From: Ideonella sp. MAG2
GTDB taxonomy: Bacteria; Pseudomonadota; Gammaproteobacteria; Burkholderiales; Burkholderiaceae_C
Assembly (NCBI GenBank): GCA_004359425.1
Contig: PTEU01000002.1
Span: forward strand, 300,514-364,513
Reading direction: 5' to 3'
Length of the DNA: 64,000 nucleotides
The notes under the pieces were generated by a model that was not told the DNA's origin, made no database searches, and saw only the letters and a program-made list of their open reading frames with translations. This document shows positions 1-7,845 of this stretch, piece after piece (position 1 is the stretch's first letter; each line of letters opens with the position of its first letter). A program made the translations under genes and the position numbers.

Positions 1-279
1 GAAGGCGTTTGTTTCGGGGTCGTAGTCGGTGGGGGTCGCTATGACGACGTAGTCGGCATTGGCATAGGCCACCTCTGGCTGAATGGTGAATTGGGGTTGC
101 TTGCTGGGCTCGCGCAAGGCAGCTTCTATGCCCGGGTCAGCAATGGGGCTGCGCCCACTCTTCAGCAGCTCGATGCGGTCAGCGTCGATGTCAAGCGCCA
201 CAACTCGGTGGTGGCTTGCCAGCAAGATGGCATTGGAGAGTCCGACGTAGCCGGTACCGACGATGGCAATAGTTTTCAT
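1..279 (-). CDS. ugd: UDP-glucose 6-dehydrogenase, N-terminal part (cut by the window edge)
   Basis: The reverse strand from the ATG at 279 reads MKTIAIVGTGYVGLSNAILL and stays open for 93 codons to the window edge. The GTGYVGL motif is the Rossmann NAD-binding loop that opens UDP-glucose/GDP-mannose dehydrogenases. ALDIDADRIELL and the IATPTDYD segment near residue 83 are also typical of the family, and of the short UDP-glucose type in particular. The enzyme oxidises UDP-glucose to UDP-glucuronate in two NAD-dependent steps, supplying an acidic sugar for capsule or exopolysaccharide. This suits the polysaccharide genes that follow. The C-terminal three quarters, with the catalytic Cys, lie outside the window, so a related nucleotide-sugar dehydrogenase cannot be fully excluded. 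Confidence 0.88.
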   Translation of the reverse strand, partial: MKTIAIVGTGYVGLSNAILLASHHRVVALDIDADRIELLKSGRSPIADPGIEAALREPSKQPQFTIQPEVAYANADYVVIATPTDYDPETNAF

Positions 280-517
280 GGGTTTGAAGTAGCCTGTGGA
301 GCGGCGGCAGTGGGCGGCAAGCCCTGACCACGCGGTCAAAGCGCGCCAACTGAGGCGTTAATGTACCCAGTCGCTGGGTTTGGCATGGTCTGCGGTGCCC
401 AGGGCCCGGGCCTTGCCGCCTGCCTGCTTGCGCCATTTGTGACAAAAGTAACATGCGCCTTGAGGTCGTGCGCCCCTAAGACATGGCCTTGTCATTTCGC
501 AGGCCTACACTGACTGC

Positions 518-823
518 ATGCGTTACTTGTTAACCCTTACTTTGGCGATCTCGGCTCTGGCCGCTTCAGCAGGTGCTGGTGCAGCGCCCACGGCCACCGC
601 TGCGCCGCTGGCCAATGCCACTGCCGCGGCACCTGCGGCCAAACCGGCCGAAGGCACGGGCCGGGCAGAGGCCAAGCGCGTTGCCACGGTGCAAGAGGCG
701 GCCAGTGCGCCTAGCCTGGGCGAGGCCTCTGCCGCGCTGCCCAGCCCCGAGCCCAAGGTTTTTGTGATGATGTTGGCGGGCTTGGCTGCACTGGGTGTGG
801 CAGCCAGCCGCCGTAGAGGCTGA
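518..823 (+). CDS. Small secreted protein with PEP-CTERM-like sorting tail
   Basis: This is a 101-aa protein. Residues 1-23 form a signal peptide (MRYLLTLTLAISALAASAG) followed by an Ala/Thr/Pro-rich stretch with no recognisable fold. The C-terminus carries a PEP motif (SPEPK), a hydrophobic helix (VFVMMLAGLAALGVAA) and a basic end (SRRRG), the tripartite PEP-CTERM signal that exosortase recognises in exopolysaccharide-producing Gram-negatives. Almost nothing lies between signal peptide and sorting tail, so this is a miniature member and its role is unknown. Its stop codon abuts the stop of the convergent ahpF fragment. No good Shine-Dalgarno precedes the ATG, so the start is uncertain. The region upstream (280-517) shows no other gene. 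Confidence 0.6.
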   Translation: MRYLLTLTLAISALAASAGAGAAPTATAAPLANATAAAPAAKPAEGTGRAEAKRVATVQEAASAPSLGEASAALPSPEPKVFVMMLAGLAALGVAASRRRG

Positions 824-2008
824 TTACGAGGGTATCCGGATCAGGTGGTCAAAGGCGCTGAGCGCGGCCTTGGCACCCTCGCCGCTGGCGATGATGATCT
901 GTTTGTAGGGCACGGTGGTTACGTCGCCCGCCGCAAAAATGCCCGGCACATTGGTGTGGCACTTGGCGTCGATGACGATCTCGCCAAAGCGGCTCAGCTC
1001 GACGACGCCCTTCAAGAACTCGGTGTTGGGCACCAGGCCAATTTGCACAAACACGCCGGCCAGCTCGATGTGGTGCTCTTCGTTCGTCGCACGGTCTTTG
1101 TAGCGCAGGCCGTTGACCTTTTGGCCGTCGCCGGTGATTTCGGTGGTTTGCGCGTTGGTGTGGATCTCTACATTGGGCAGGCTCTTGAGCTTGTTGACCA
1201 GCACGGCATCGGCCTTGAGCTGCTCGGCAAACTCGATGACGGTAACGTGCTGCACCACGCCAGCCAGGTCAATGGCCGCCTCAATACCGGAGTTACCACC
1301 GCCAATAACGGCCACTTTCTTGCCCTTGAACAGCGGGCCATCGCAGTGCGGGCAGTAGGCCACGCCCTTGGTTTTGTACTCCTGCTCGCCGGGCACATTG
1401 ACATTGCGCCAGCGCGCGCCGGTGGTCAGGATGACCGTCTTGCTCTTCAGCTCCGCGCCATTGGCCAGCTTGACGGTCGCTAGGCCACCCGCTTCAGCGG
1501 CGGGCAGCAGGGCCTCCACCTTTTGGCCGCCCATTAAGTCCACGTCGTAGGCGCGCATATGGGCTTCCAGCGCTGCGGCGAACTTGGGGCCTTCGGTCTC
1601 TTTGACGGAGATGAAGTTCTCGATGCCCAGGGTGTCCAGGGTCTGGCCGCCAATGCGCTCGGCCACCACGCCGGTGCGGATGCCTTTGCGCGCCGCATAC
1701 ACGGCAGCGGCAGCACCTGCGGGGCCACTGCCCACGATGAGCACGTCGTAAGGGGCTTTGTCGGCCAGGCGGGCGGCATCACGCGCGGCCGCGCCAGTGT
1801 CCACCTTGGCCAGGATGTCGCTCAGCTCCATGCGGCCCGAGCCAAAGGTGGCGTCGTTCATAAACACCGCCGGCACGGCCATGATCTGGCGCTCTTCGAC
1901 CTCGGCTTGGAACAGGCCGCCGTCGATGGCCACATGGCTGATGCGCGGGTTGAGCACGGCCATCAGGTTGAGCGCCTGCACCACGTCTGGGCAGTTGTGG
2001 CAGGAAAG
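824..2008 (-). pseudogene. ahpF: Alkyl hydroperoxide reductase subunit F, 5'-truncated
   Basis: AhpF is the FAD/NADH-dependent reductase that recycles AhpC. The frame carries the second thioredoxin-like fold ([22 protein letters not shown]), the FAD motif [11 protein letters not shown], the redox site CPHCDG, the NADH motif [15 protein letters not shown] and the AhpF end [20 protein letters not shown]. Full AhpF is about 520 aa. Here homology begins only at [11 protein letters not shown]: the first N-terminal disulfide centre (CHNC) is present in the open frame, but about 120 residues before it are missing. The frame opens at 2086 with unrelated codons. The only usable start I find is a GTG at 1984, after the CHNC motif, giving a 386-aa product without that centre. 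Such a product could resemble a thioredoxin-reductase-like flavoprotein, but it should not reduce AhpC normally. Real deletion or assembly collapse are both possible. Confidence 0.8.
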
Positions 2009-2056
2009 CCAGTGGGCGCTTTCAACGAGGCCTGATCGGGTGATCGGGCCGGGGGA

Positions 2057-2083
2057 AAGAAGCAGCCTTGTGGGCCGCTTCTT
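2057..2083 (-). terminator. Hairpin between ahpC and ahpF (possible terminator or attenuator)
   Basis: AAGAAGC and GCTTCTT form a 7-bp stem, extended inside by GCC/GGC across one mismatch, with a loop of about 5 nt. It lies 25 bases after the ahpC stop on the reverse strand. The following T-run is weak (CTTCTTTCCCC), so it may attenuate rather than fully stop transcription. The truncated ahpF frame begins just beyond it. Confidence 0.5.
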
Positions 2084-2107
2084 GCTCTAACAACACAGGT
2101 CGTGCAA

Positions 2108-2671
2108 TTAGATCTTGCCGACCAGGTCGATCGAAGGAGCCAAGGTCTTGGCGCCTTCCTTCCACTTGGCGGGGCAAACTTGGCCGGGGTTGGCGGCGGT
2201 GTACTGAGCAGCCTTGAGCTTGCGCAGGGTTTCCGACACGTCGCGGGCGATTTCGTTGGAGTGCACTTCCATGGTCTTGATCACGCCGTCGGGGTTGACG
2301 ACGAAGGTGCCACGCAGGGCCAGGCCTTCTTCAGGGATGTGCACGCCGAAGGCGTTGGTCAGGGCGTGAGTGGGGTCGCCCACCAGCGGGAACTTTGCCT
2401 TGCCCACGGCCGGGCTGGTCTCGTGCCAGACCTTGTGCGAGAAGTGGGTGTCGGTGGTGACGATGTACACCTCAGCGCCAGCGGCTTGGAAGGCGGCGTA
2501 GTTGTCAGCAGCGTCTTCGATCTCGGTGGGGCAGTTGAAGGTGAAGGCGGCGGGCATGAAGATCAGCACGGACCACTTGCCCTTGAGGCTGGCGTCGCTG
2601 ACTTCAATGAACTTGCCATTGTGAAAGGCTTGGGCCTTGAACGGCTGAACGGGGGTGTTGATCAAAGACAT
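2108..2671 (-). CDS. ahpC: Alkyl hydroperoxide reductase subunit C (2-Cys peroxiredoxin)
   Basis: AhpC reduces hydrogen peroxide, organic peroxides and peroxynitrite in the cytoplasm. The 187-aa product has the normal family length. The peroxidatic Cys47 sits in FTFNCPTEIED and the resolving Cys166 in QVCPAKWKEG, the expected pair for a typical 2-Cys peroxiredoxin. The start is the ATG at 2671 (MSLINTPVQPF), with AGGAAG about 9 bases upstream; a longer in-frame start at 2716 adds an unconserved leader and is rejected. The partner ahpF follows on the same strand but is 5'-truncated, so this AhpC may depend on another reductase. A hairpin follows at 2057-2083. OxyR control is usual for this family, but I cannot point to a convincing OxyR site. 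Confidence 0.95.
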   Translation of the reverse strand: MSLINTPVQPFKAQAFHNGKFIEVSDASLKGKWSVLIFMPAAFTFNCPTEIEDAADNYAAFQAAGAEVYIVTTDTHFSHKVWHETSPAVGKAKFPLVGDPTHALTNAFGVHIPEEGLALRGTFVVNPDGVIKTMEVHSNEIARDVSETLRKLKAAQYTAANPGQVCPAKWKEGAKTLAPSIDLVGKI

Positions 2672-2944
2672 GAGAGTGCTTCCTTGGTTGAGGTCTAACG
2701 GTTGATCGCAGGGCATGCATCGGGAGATGCAATGGACGCTATGTTAGTGGCCGGAGCGTATATCTAGGATTGATTGATCGAATGGCCTCCATTGGTTATA
2801 GCTATTGGAGAGTCAAGTTAAAGCTGCCCTGTGCCGATACCACTGAGAGGTCAGCGACTGCAACAGGTTTGGTTGCATTAAGATACATTTCGCGATGTGC
2901 CGTTATGTTGTCGGTACAGAGTTGTCAATCCCAGTGGGCCAAAC

Positions 2945-3343
2945 ATGCAGTCAGTAGTAACGCCGTTGTTTGAGTCAGCCAACGAAACTGTGAGCTATGT
3001 GGGCCCGGAACGCCGCACCCGAGGCAATGGCTTGTGGCTTTTGCTGGCAGCCGTGCTGGACGAAGTGGATTACGGCTTGATGCTGGTGGCAGACGGTACT
3101 TTTGCTCGGGCTCACAACCTCTCGGGCCGTGAAGAGGAAGTGCTCGGCTGCCTTTGCGCCGGCATGAAGCCTGCCGAGATTGCACGCCAGTTGCGAGTGA
3201 GCGAGAGCACGGTGCGCACCCATGTGCATAACCTCAAGGCCAAGGCGCACTGCACCAGCATGGTGGACTTGGTGAAGCGGGTAGCGGTGCTGCCCCCCAT
3301 CATGACGGCCTTGAAAGCAGGGCCCTTGCACACCCTGCGCTAA
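2945..3343 (+). CDS. LuxR-family HTH regulator, apparently internally shortened
   Basis: The protein has 132 aa from the ATG at 2945. Residues about 57-115 are a LuxR/GerE helix-turn-helix (LSGREEEVLGCLCAGMKPAE, then VSESTVRTHVHNLKAKA), a DNA-binding transcription regulator. The N-terminal piece holds YVGPERR and LDEVDYGLMLVADG. From memory, Burkholderiales have a family of about 220-380-aa regulators in which LDEVDYGMLL-type motifs open a PAS-like sensor that is separated from the HTH by roughly 100 residues ending in FARxHGL. Here VADG runs straight into TFARAHNLS, so the sensor core seems to be missing. The HTH itself looks intact. The target is unknown; it lies between ahpC and an exopolysaccharide initiation gene. 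The start lacks a strong ribosome-binding site. Confidence 0.75.
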   Translation: MQSVVTPLFESANETVSYVGPERRTRGNGLWLLLAAVLDEVDYGLMLVADGTFARAHNLSGREEEVLGCLCAGMKPAEIARQLRVSESTVRTHVHNLKAKAHCTSMVDLVKRVAVLPPIMTALKAGPLHTLR

Positions 3344-3378
3344 GCACTGGGGCGCTTTGTTGGGCTCGTCACAATGCG

Positions 3379-4773
3379 TCAGTAAGCGCTGCGGTCAAAA
3401 AACATCAGCCGGGCGGTGCGGGCAATGATCAACAGGTCTAAGCCCAGCGACCAGTTGCGCAGGTACTCCAGGTCGAATTCAACCCGGCGCGCCATCTTGT
3501 CAACGGTGTCTGTTTCGCCCCGCAAGCCGTTAACCTGTGCCCAGCCAGTGATGCCGGGCTTAACCTTGTGGCGCGCCATATAGGCCCGCACGATTTTTCG
3601 GTATTGCTCGTTATGCGCCACCGCGTGAGGGCGCGGCCCCACAATGCTCATTCGGCCTTGCAGCACGTTCACAAATTGGGGCAACTCGTCCAGCGAGGTG
3701 CGGCGAATAAAAGCCCCAAAAGGCGTGATACGAGGGTCGCTGCGGGTGGCCTGCTTGACGACTTCGCCGTTGTCCATGCTGCGCATGGAGCGAAACTTGT
3801 AGACCTGTATCACCTCACCATCGAGGCCGGTTCTGCGCTGCTTGAATAGCACGGGCCCCGGAGAGCTGAGTTTCACCCCGAGGGCCACCAGCAGCAAAAC
3901 CGGCGAAATCAGGATGAGTATCAAAGCGGCCAGCACAATGTCGCTGGCCCGCTTGAGCAGGCCATTGATGCCGCTAAAGGGCGTCAAGTGGAGGCCCACC
4001 ACGGGCAGGCCCCCCATGTCTTCTAGACGGCCTTGAATCACCGTCACACCGAACACATCAGGCACGTAATAAAGCGAGGCGGTGGTGTTTTGCAGCATCT
4101 GCATCAGGTTGAGGATGCGGGGCTGGGAGGTCAGGGGCAAGGTGACAAACACGTCTTTGATGCCATGCTGGTCGATGTAGGCGGGCAGGTCTTTCAGGGG
4201 GCCGCGCAGCTCTACGTCTTGCGGTAGCGCAAGGCGGGCGGGGGCACGGTCGTCAAAAACACTGCGCAGGTCATAGCTCAGGTCTGGGCGGTCCCTTAAT
4301 GCACGCACCAAGCGCTGAGCGATAGGCCCGGCCCCCACAATGACCACCGGCCTGCGGGCCTGGGGCAAGCCGCTGTGCCAGACCACCAGGAGGTGGCCTA
4401 TCCACACGGCAGTAGCCTGCAAAAGCGGTGTAGCCAGGGCCCAATAGAGTAACAAGTGCCTGTCCATCATGGCCAAGCCCCCCGTCACATAGCCCACCAC
4501 CCCCAGGATCAGCACGCAACGCGCCCAGTTGAGGGTGATGTCGATGAGCACCCCCACACCTCTGTGGTTGAAGCGATTGACCCCAGGAAAGAGCAGCACC
4601 AAGGTCAGCAGCATGATGGCCATGGCAACACCGCTGACCTCCTGAGCGCATAGCCGGTGCAAAACGGCGAGGCACAGCACCGCAATCAGCGGCTCCATCA
4701 CAGCGGCCACGGCGGACGCGATGGAAGGAGGGGCGCTCAGAAACTGCTTGCGAACGTCACGGTCTTCGATCAT
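3379..4773 (-). CDS. Undecaprenyl-phosphate sugar-1-phosphate transferase (WcaJ/ExoY type)
   Basis: This inner-membrane enzyme starts an exopolysaccharide repeat unit by moving a sugar 1-phosphate, often glucose-1-P, onto undecaprenyl phosphate. The 464-aa product matches the long WcaJ-type architecture. Several N-terminal membrane helices (residues about 20-140) are followed by a CoA-binding-like domain with VIVGAGPIAQRLVRAL (about 145-260). After another membrane anchor comes the bacterial sugar transferase domain, with KFRSM, DELPQFVNVLQG, SIVGPRPH, KPGITGWAQVNG and DLEYLRNWS. The sugar cannot be told from sequence. Its orientation matches the PEP-CTERM gene and manC upstream on the same strand, but a terminator separates it from the PEP-CTERM gene. 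Confidence 0.9.
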   Translation of the reverse strand: MIEDRDVRKQFLSAPPSIASAVAAVMEPLIAVLCLAVLHRLCAQEVSGVAMAIMLLTLVLLFPGVNRFNHRGVGVLIDITLNWARCVLILGVVGYVTGGLAMMDRHLLLYWALATPLLQATAVWIGHLLVVWHSGLPQARRPVVIVGAGPIAQRLVRALRDRPDLSYDLRSVFDDRAPARLALPQDVELRGPLKDLPAYIDQHGIKDVFVTLPLTSQPRILNLMQMLQNTTASLYYVPDVFGVTVIQGRLEDMGGLPVVGLHLTPFSGINGLLKRASDIVLAALILILISPVLLLVALGVKLSSPGPVLFKQRRTGLDGEVIQVYKFRSMRSMDNGEVVKQATRSDPRITPFGAFIRRTSLDELPQFVNVLQGRMSIVGPRPHAVAHNEQYRKIVRAYMARHKVKPGITGWAQVNGLRGETDTVDKMARRVEFDLEYLRNWSLGLDLLIIARTARLMFFDRSAY

Positions 4774-4906
4774 GGGTCAGTGCATGGCTCGCCTTGCACC
4801 CGTTGAGGGCAGGCGGCGAGCGTTCAATCAATTCGCCATTTTGTCGGAGGCGCACCCTTACCGGCTCGCCAAGCGCAGCCTTATTGCGCCGCAATGCACG
4901 TAGACG

Positions 4907-4936
4907 AAAAAAAACGACATCCCGGAGGATGTCGTT
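4907..4936 (-). terminator. Rho-independent terminator after the PEP-CTERM gene
   Basis: A perfect 10-bp stem AACGACATCC/GGATGTCGTT with a CGGA tetraloop is followed on the reverse strand by a run of T (eight A on the forward strand at 4907-4914, overlapping the stem foot). It sits about 45 bases after the stop of the PEP-CTERM gene at 4981 and points the same way. This is a textbook intrinsic terminator. Confidence 0.92.
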
Positions 4937-4980
4937 GATTGAAGCTGCCCGGCTAGCGAGGCCCACCTGGGGCTGATGAC

Positions 4981-5562
4981 TTAGGCTTGAGCCTGCCCGC
5001 GCTGGCGACGACGCGCGGCCAACAGGCCCAGGCCGGCCAAGAGCATGGCCGCAGCAGCGGGTTCAGGCACAGCCGTTACCGACACGCCGTCCAACTGAAG
5101 GCGACCGGTCAGGGTGCTAAAGCTCAGCTGCGTCGAGGCGGCGGCGGCCGAGAACGTGTAACTAAAGCTGCTCTTGTTGGCATCCAAGCTGAAGGTCTGT
5201 CCATTCACCGACACCTGGGCCGCGTGATTGGTCTTCAGGGAGTAGTTGAAACTCAAAGTGTATTGCTGGTTGGCCGTCGAGCTGAGCGATTGAGACAACG
5301 AGGACGACTCCATCAAACGCAAATAGTTGTCGCCATCAATGACCGGCGGTGCCGGTTGGGTGGAACCAGCCAGAGGGTTGATCAGACGCGAACCACCTGT
5401 CACGGCCCAGCCACTTGGAGTGATCGACAGGGCGTCATCATCAGCCACGACCTGGGCTTCGAAGCTGCCGTTGTTCACCAGTTCGGTGGCGGCAAATGCC
5501 TGACCGACCGTGGCAAAGCCCAACACAGCAGCGGCAGTAATTGTCTTGAATGAAGTGCGCAT
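4981..5562 (-). CDS. PEP-CTERM sorting domain protein, beta-sandwich type
   Basis: The 193-aa secreted protein has a signal peptide (TAAAVLGFATVGQAFAA) and a mature start ELVNNGSFEAQVV, which resembles the opening of DUF642/choice-of-anchor carbohydrate-binding-like beta-sandwiches. The C-terminus has VPEPAAAAMLLAGLGLLAAR followed by a basic end, the PEP-CTERM signal cleaved by exosortase. No exosortase gene is in the window. The start at 5562 (MRTSFKTITA) is chosen because GGAA lies about 9 bases upstream and the signal peptide begins there; an in-frame ATG at 5595 would add a non-signal leader. The ligand and function are unknown; this class is typically exported in exopolysaccharide or biofilm producers. 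Confidence 0.85.
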   Translation of the reverse strand: MRTSFKTITAAAVLGFATVGQAFAATELVNNGSFEAQVVADDDALSITPSGWAVTGGSRLINPLAGSTQPAPPVIDGDNYLRLMESSSLSQSLSSTANQQYTLSFNYSLKTNHAAQVSVNGQTFSLDANKSSFSYTFSAAAASTQLSFSTLTGRLQLDGVSVTAVPEPAAAAMLLAGLGLLAARRRQRGQAQA

Positions 5563-5588
5563 AAGTCGGTTCCAAAGGTGAACGAGTG

Positions 5589-5621
5589 CCAACACCGCCT
5601 CAATCCCGAGGCCGATGTTGG
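5589..5621. promoter_or_regulatory. Hairpin upstream of the PEP-CTERM gene
   Basis: CCAACACCGCCTC and GAGGCCGATGTTGG pair over about 13 bp with one bulge and one wobble, around a 6-nt AATCCC loop. It lies 27 bases before the ATG of the PEP-CTERM gene, so it should be within or near its 5' leader. It lacks a T-run in either direction, so a 5'-UTR element or an operator fits better than a terminator. Role unproven. Confidence 0.35.
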
Positions 5622-5656
5622 AATTTGTTACCGAATTGTGCGGAGAATTCTGTTAT

Positions 5657-5683
5657 CGAGCCTCAACAATTTGTTGAGGCTCG
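5657..5683 (-). terminator. Hairpin directly after manC
   Basis: CGAGCCTCAAC and GTTGAGGCTCG form a perfect 11-bp stem with a 5-nt AATTT loop, starting 4 bases after the manC stop on the reverse strand. There is no clear T-run, so it may be a Rho-assisted terminator or an mRNA 3'-end stabiliser. Confidence 0.6.
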
Positions 5684-5687
5684 AGCG

Positions 5688-7145
5688 TCAGTTGCCGGCC
5701 CGCCCGTAGGTGTCTTCAAAACGAACAATGTCGTCTTCACCCAGGTAGCTGCCGGACTGCACTTCGATGATCTCTAGATCCACCCGCCCGGGGTTGGCCA
5801 AGCGATGGACCTCGCCCAAGGGGATGTAGGTGCTTTGGTTTTCGCCCAACAAGATTTTTTTCTCACCACAGGTGACTTCTGCGGTGCCGGTCACCACAAT
5901 CCAGTGCTCAGCCCGGTGGTGGTGCATTTGCAAGCTGAGTGAGGCACCCGGCCGCACCATGATGCGCTTGACCTGAAAGCGCGGCCCCATGTCGATGCTG
6001 TCGTACCAGCCCCAAGGGCGGTGGACCTTGCGGTGCAGCGCCTGCTCAATCCGGCCCCTCTCTCCCAACTTGGCCACGATTTTCTTGACATCTTGGCTGC
6101 GGCTGCGGTCCGTGACCAGCACGGCATCAGGCGTCTCCACCACGATCACGTCTTTCAGGCCCACCGCACCCACCAAGCGGCTGGTGGCATGGATCAAGGT
6201 GTTGTCGGAGTCGACCACCATGACATCGCCATGAGAGGCGTTACCGCGGGCGTCACGGTCGGCAGCCATCCACACGGCATCCCAAGCGCCGAGATCGTTC
6301 CAGGCGGCGGCCAGCGGCACCATGCGGATGTCAAACGAGCTGCCGGGGCAGCGCTCTAGGACGGCGTAGTCCACCGACTCTGCGGGCACATGCTCAAACT
6401 CAGCGCGAGATGGCCGGATGAAGCGCTCGTTTTCTTTGCGGGCCTCCCACGAGGCGCGGGTGGCCTTGAGAATGTCTGGCCTAAAGGCTTCGAGGGCGGC
6501 CAGCCACACCGAGGCCTTGACCACAAACATGCCGCTGTTCCAGGTGTAGTGGCCTTCTGCCAAGTAGGCCGCTGCCGTGGCGGCATCGGGCTTCTCAACA
6601 AACTGGGCAACGCTGGCAACGCCGCCAGCACTCGCCGTCGAGCGGATGTAGCCATAGCCTGTCTCGGGGCGGTCTGGCATGACGCCCAAAATAACAAAAG
6701 CGCCGGTCGCTGCCGTGCGCACTGCCAACTGGAGCGCCGCGGTAAAGGCATCGGCATCGCCAATGGTCTGGTCAGACGGTGACACCACCAGCACGGGGTC
6801 CTCTTGCCCTGTGGAGGCTTGCAAGGCGGCCAGCGTCATGGCGGGTGCGGTGTTGCGGGCCGCAGGCTCCAGCATGATCAAGGGGTCAACATCAATCTCC
6901 AACAACTGCTCGCGCACCATGAAGCGGTGCTCGGCATTGCCCACAATCACGGGCTGGGAGACTGCAATGTCGTCGTCGGCCAGGGCCATGAGCCGCTCCA
7001 CGGCTTGCTGAAACAGCGTGGCCTCGCCCGAAAGTGCCAAGAATTGTTTAGGGAAACCTGCCCGCGACAGCGGCCACAAACGGGTGCCACTGCCTCCCGC
7101 CATGATGACGGGCGTGATCGCGATGGGCGCAGAAGTTGTACGCAT
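5688..7145 (-). CDS. manC: Mannose-1-phosphate guanylyltransferase / mannose-6-phosphate isomerase
   Basis: This bifunctional type II enzyme (485 aa, usual length about 470-490) makes GDP-mannose. The N-terminal nucleotidyltransferase has [16 protein letters not shown] and FPKQFL (residues about 13-36), ENPD-like FVEKPD and YTWNSGMFV. The C-terminal cupin isomerase domain (about 360-480) begins at HRPWGWYDS and has the metal-binding QMHHHRAEHW and GEVHRLANPG. GDP-mannose feeds mannosyl residues and, through Gmd and Fcl, GDP-fucose; Fcl is at 21608, Gmd is not in the window. Homologues are also named cpsB or algA. A hairpin follows the stop. Confidence 0.93.
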   Translation of the reverse strand: MRTTSAPIAITPVIMAGGSGTRLWPLSRAGFPKQFLALSGEATLFQQAVERLMALADDDIAVSQPVIVGNAEHRFMVREQLLEIDVDPLIMLEPAARNTAPAMTLAALQASTGQEDPVLVVSPSDQTIGDADAFTAALQLAVRTAATGAFVILGVMPDRPETGYGYIRSTASAGGVASVAQFVEKPDAATAAAYLAEGHYTWNSGMFVVKASVWLAALEAFRPDILKATRASWEARKENERFIRPSRAEFEHVPAESVDYAVLERCPGSSFDIRMVPLAAAWNDLGAWDAVWMAADRDARGNASHGDVMVVDSDNTLIHATSRLVGAVGLKDVIVVETPDAVLVTDRSRSQDVKKIVAKLGERGRIEQALHRKVHRPWGWYDSIDMGPRFQVKRIMVRPGASLSLQMHHHRAEHWIVVTGTAEVTCGEKKILLGENQSTYIPLGEVHRLANPGRVDLEIIEVQSGSYLGEDDIVRFEDTYGRAGN

Positions 7146-7224
7146 AGAGAGTCCGAAGGGTTACTGATGGCCGCCTAGCCTGGCGCGCCGCTCATATTGA
7201 TGAAGGGCCCAGCAAAAGCCGCCT

Positions 7225-7717
7225 TCAACCAGCGTCAAATTGGTAGCCAAAACGTTGGAGTATGGGCTCGTACATGCGACGCACGATGTCTACGCTTTTC
7301 TCATTGTAAAAACGCTGATACGGCACCTTCGCAGCCCCCCCTGTTTGACGGCCTGGGGTCTGATTAAAAGATTCCACCGCAATCACCTCTGAGAGCCCCA
7401 AGCGGCGCTGAACATCCTCAAAGTCCTTCTGCAGGGATTAGCTCGCAATGCTTGACGTATTTGCTGACCATCGCATCAAAGGGGTTTCTGATGGTGGTGA
7501 ACTTCAGCAGGCCCTTGAGCTGCTCTTGCGTCAAGCAACCGTTGCGGACAAGCTGTGACGGCGTTGCATGGTGTCTCCGCTCGCCTTCAGCCACGAGCTT
7601 TCTGTCTGGCAAGGTGACGCCATCGAGCTTTTCGCGCAGGGTTTTGGCCACCGCCTTGCTTGCCGTATTGGGCACCGCGAAGAACACATATTTGTAACGT
7701 TCAGAATAGACTGCCAT
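7225..7717 (-). pseudogene. Sulfotransferase-family gene, internally deleted and frameshifted
   Basis: The N-terminal frame starts at ATG 7717 with GGAG upstream. It reads YKYVFFAVPNTASKAVAKTL (PAPS 5'-phosphosulfate loop region) and LKFTTIRNPFDAMVSKYVKH (3'-phosphate loop region), then stops at 7418. A second frame, with no start of its own, continues the same family from about 7420 to the TGA at 7225: FEDVQRRLGLSEVI, then YQRFYNEKSVDIVRRMYEPI and LQRFGYQFD. Compared with the homologue at 63381, which has RNPFD then FDEVLKRLG then YRRFYGDEDVALVARLY, roughly 70-80 central residues are missing at the junction and the frame changes. The family transfers sulfate from PAPS; this copy should be inactive. 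An assembly collapse would look the same. Confidence 0.82.
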
Positions 7718-7845
7718 GAACAGACTCCGAATGAGAAATTGAAGAAACAATGTGAGCTGAGCGCAGCAGCTTGCTGTGAAGCACACGGGTTTGAAGGGCA
7801 GATGAGTACGCTACTCCCCCGAAGAACAGGGCTGGCACGGCGCGG

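Noticed and set aside
2897..2944. Upstream start for the LuxR gene at 2897
   Set aside because: The extra residues are not conserved in the family as I know it; ATG 2945 fits better, though neither has a strong ribosome-binding site.
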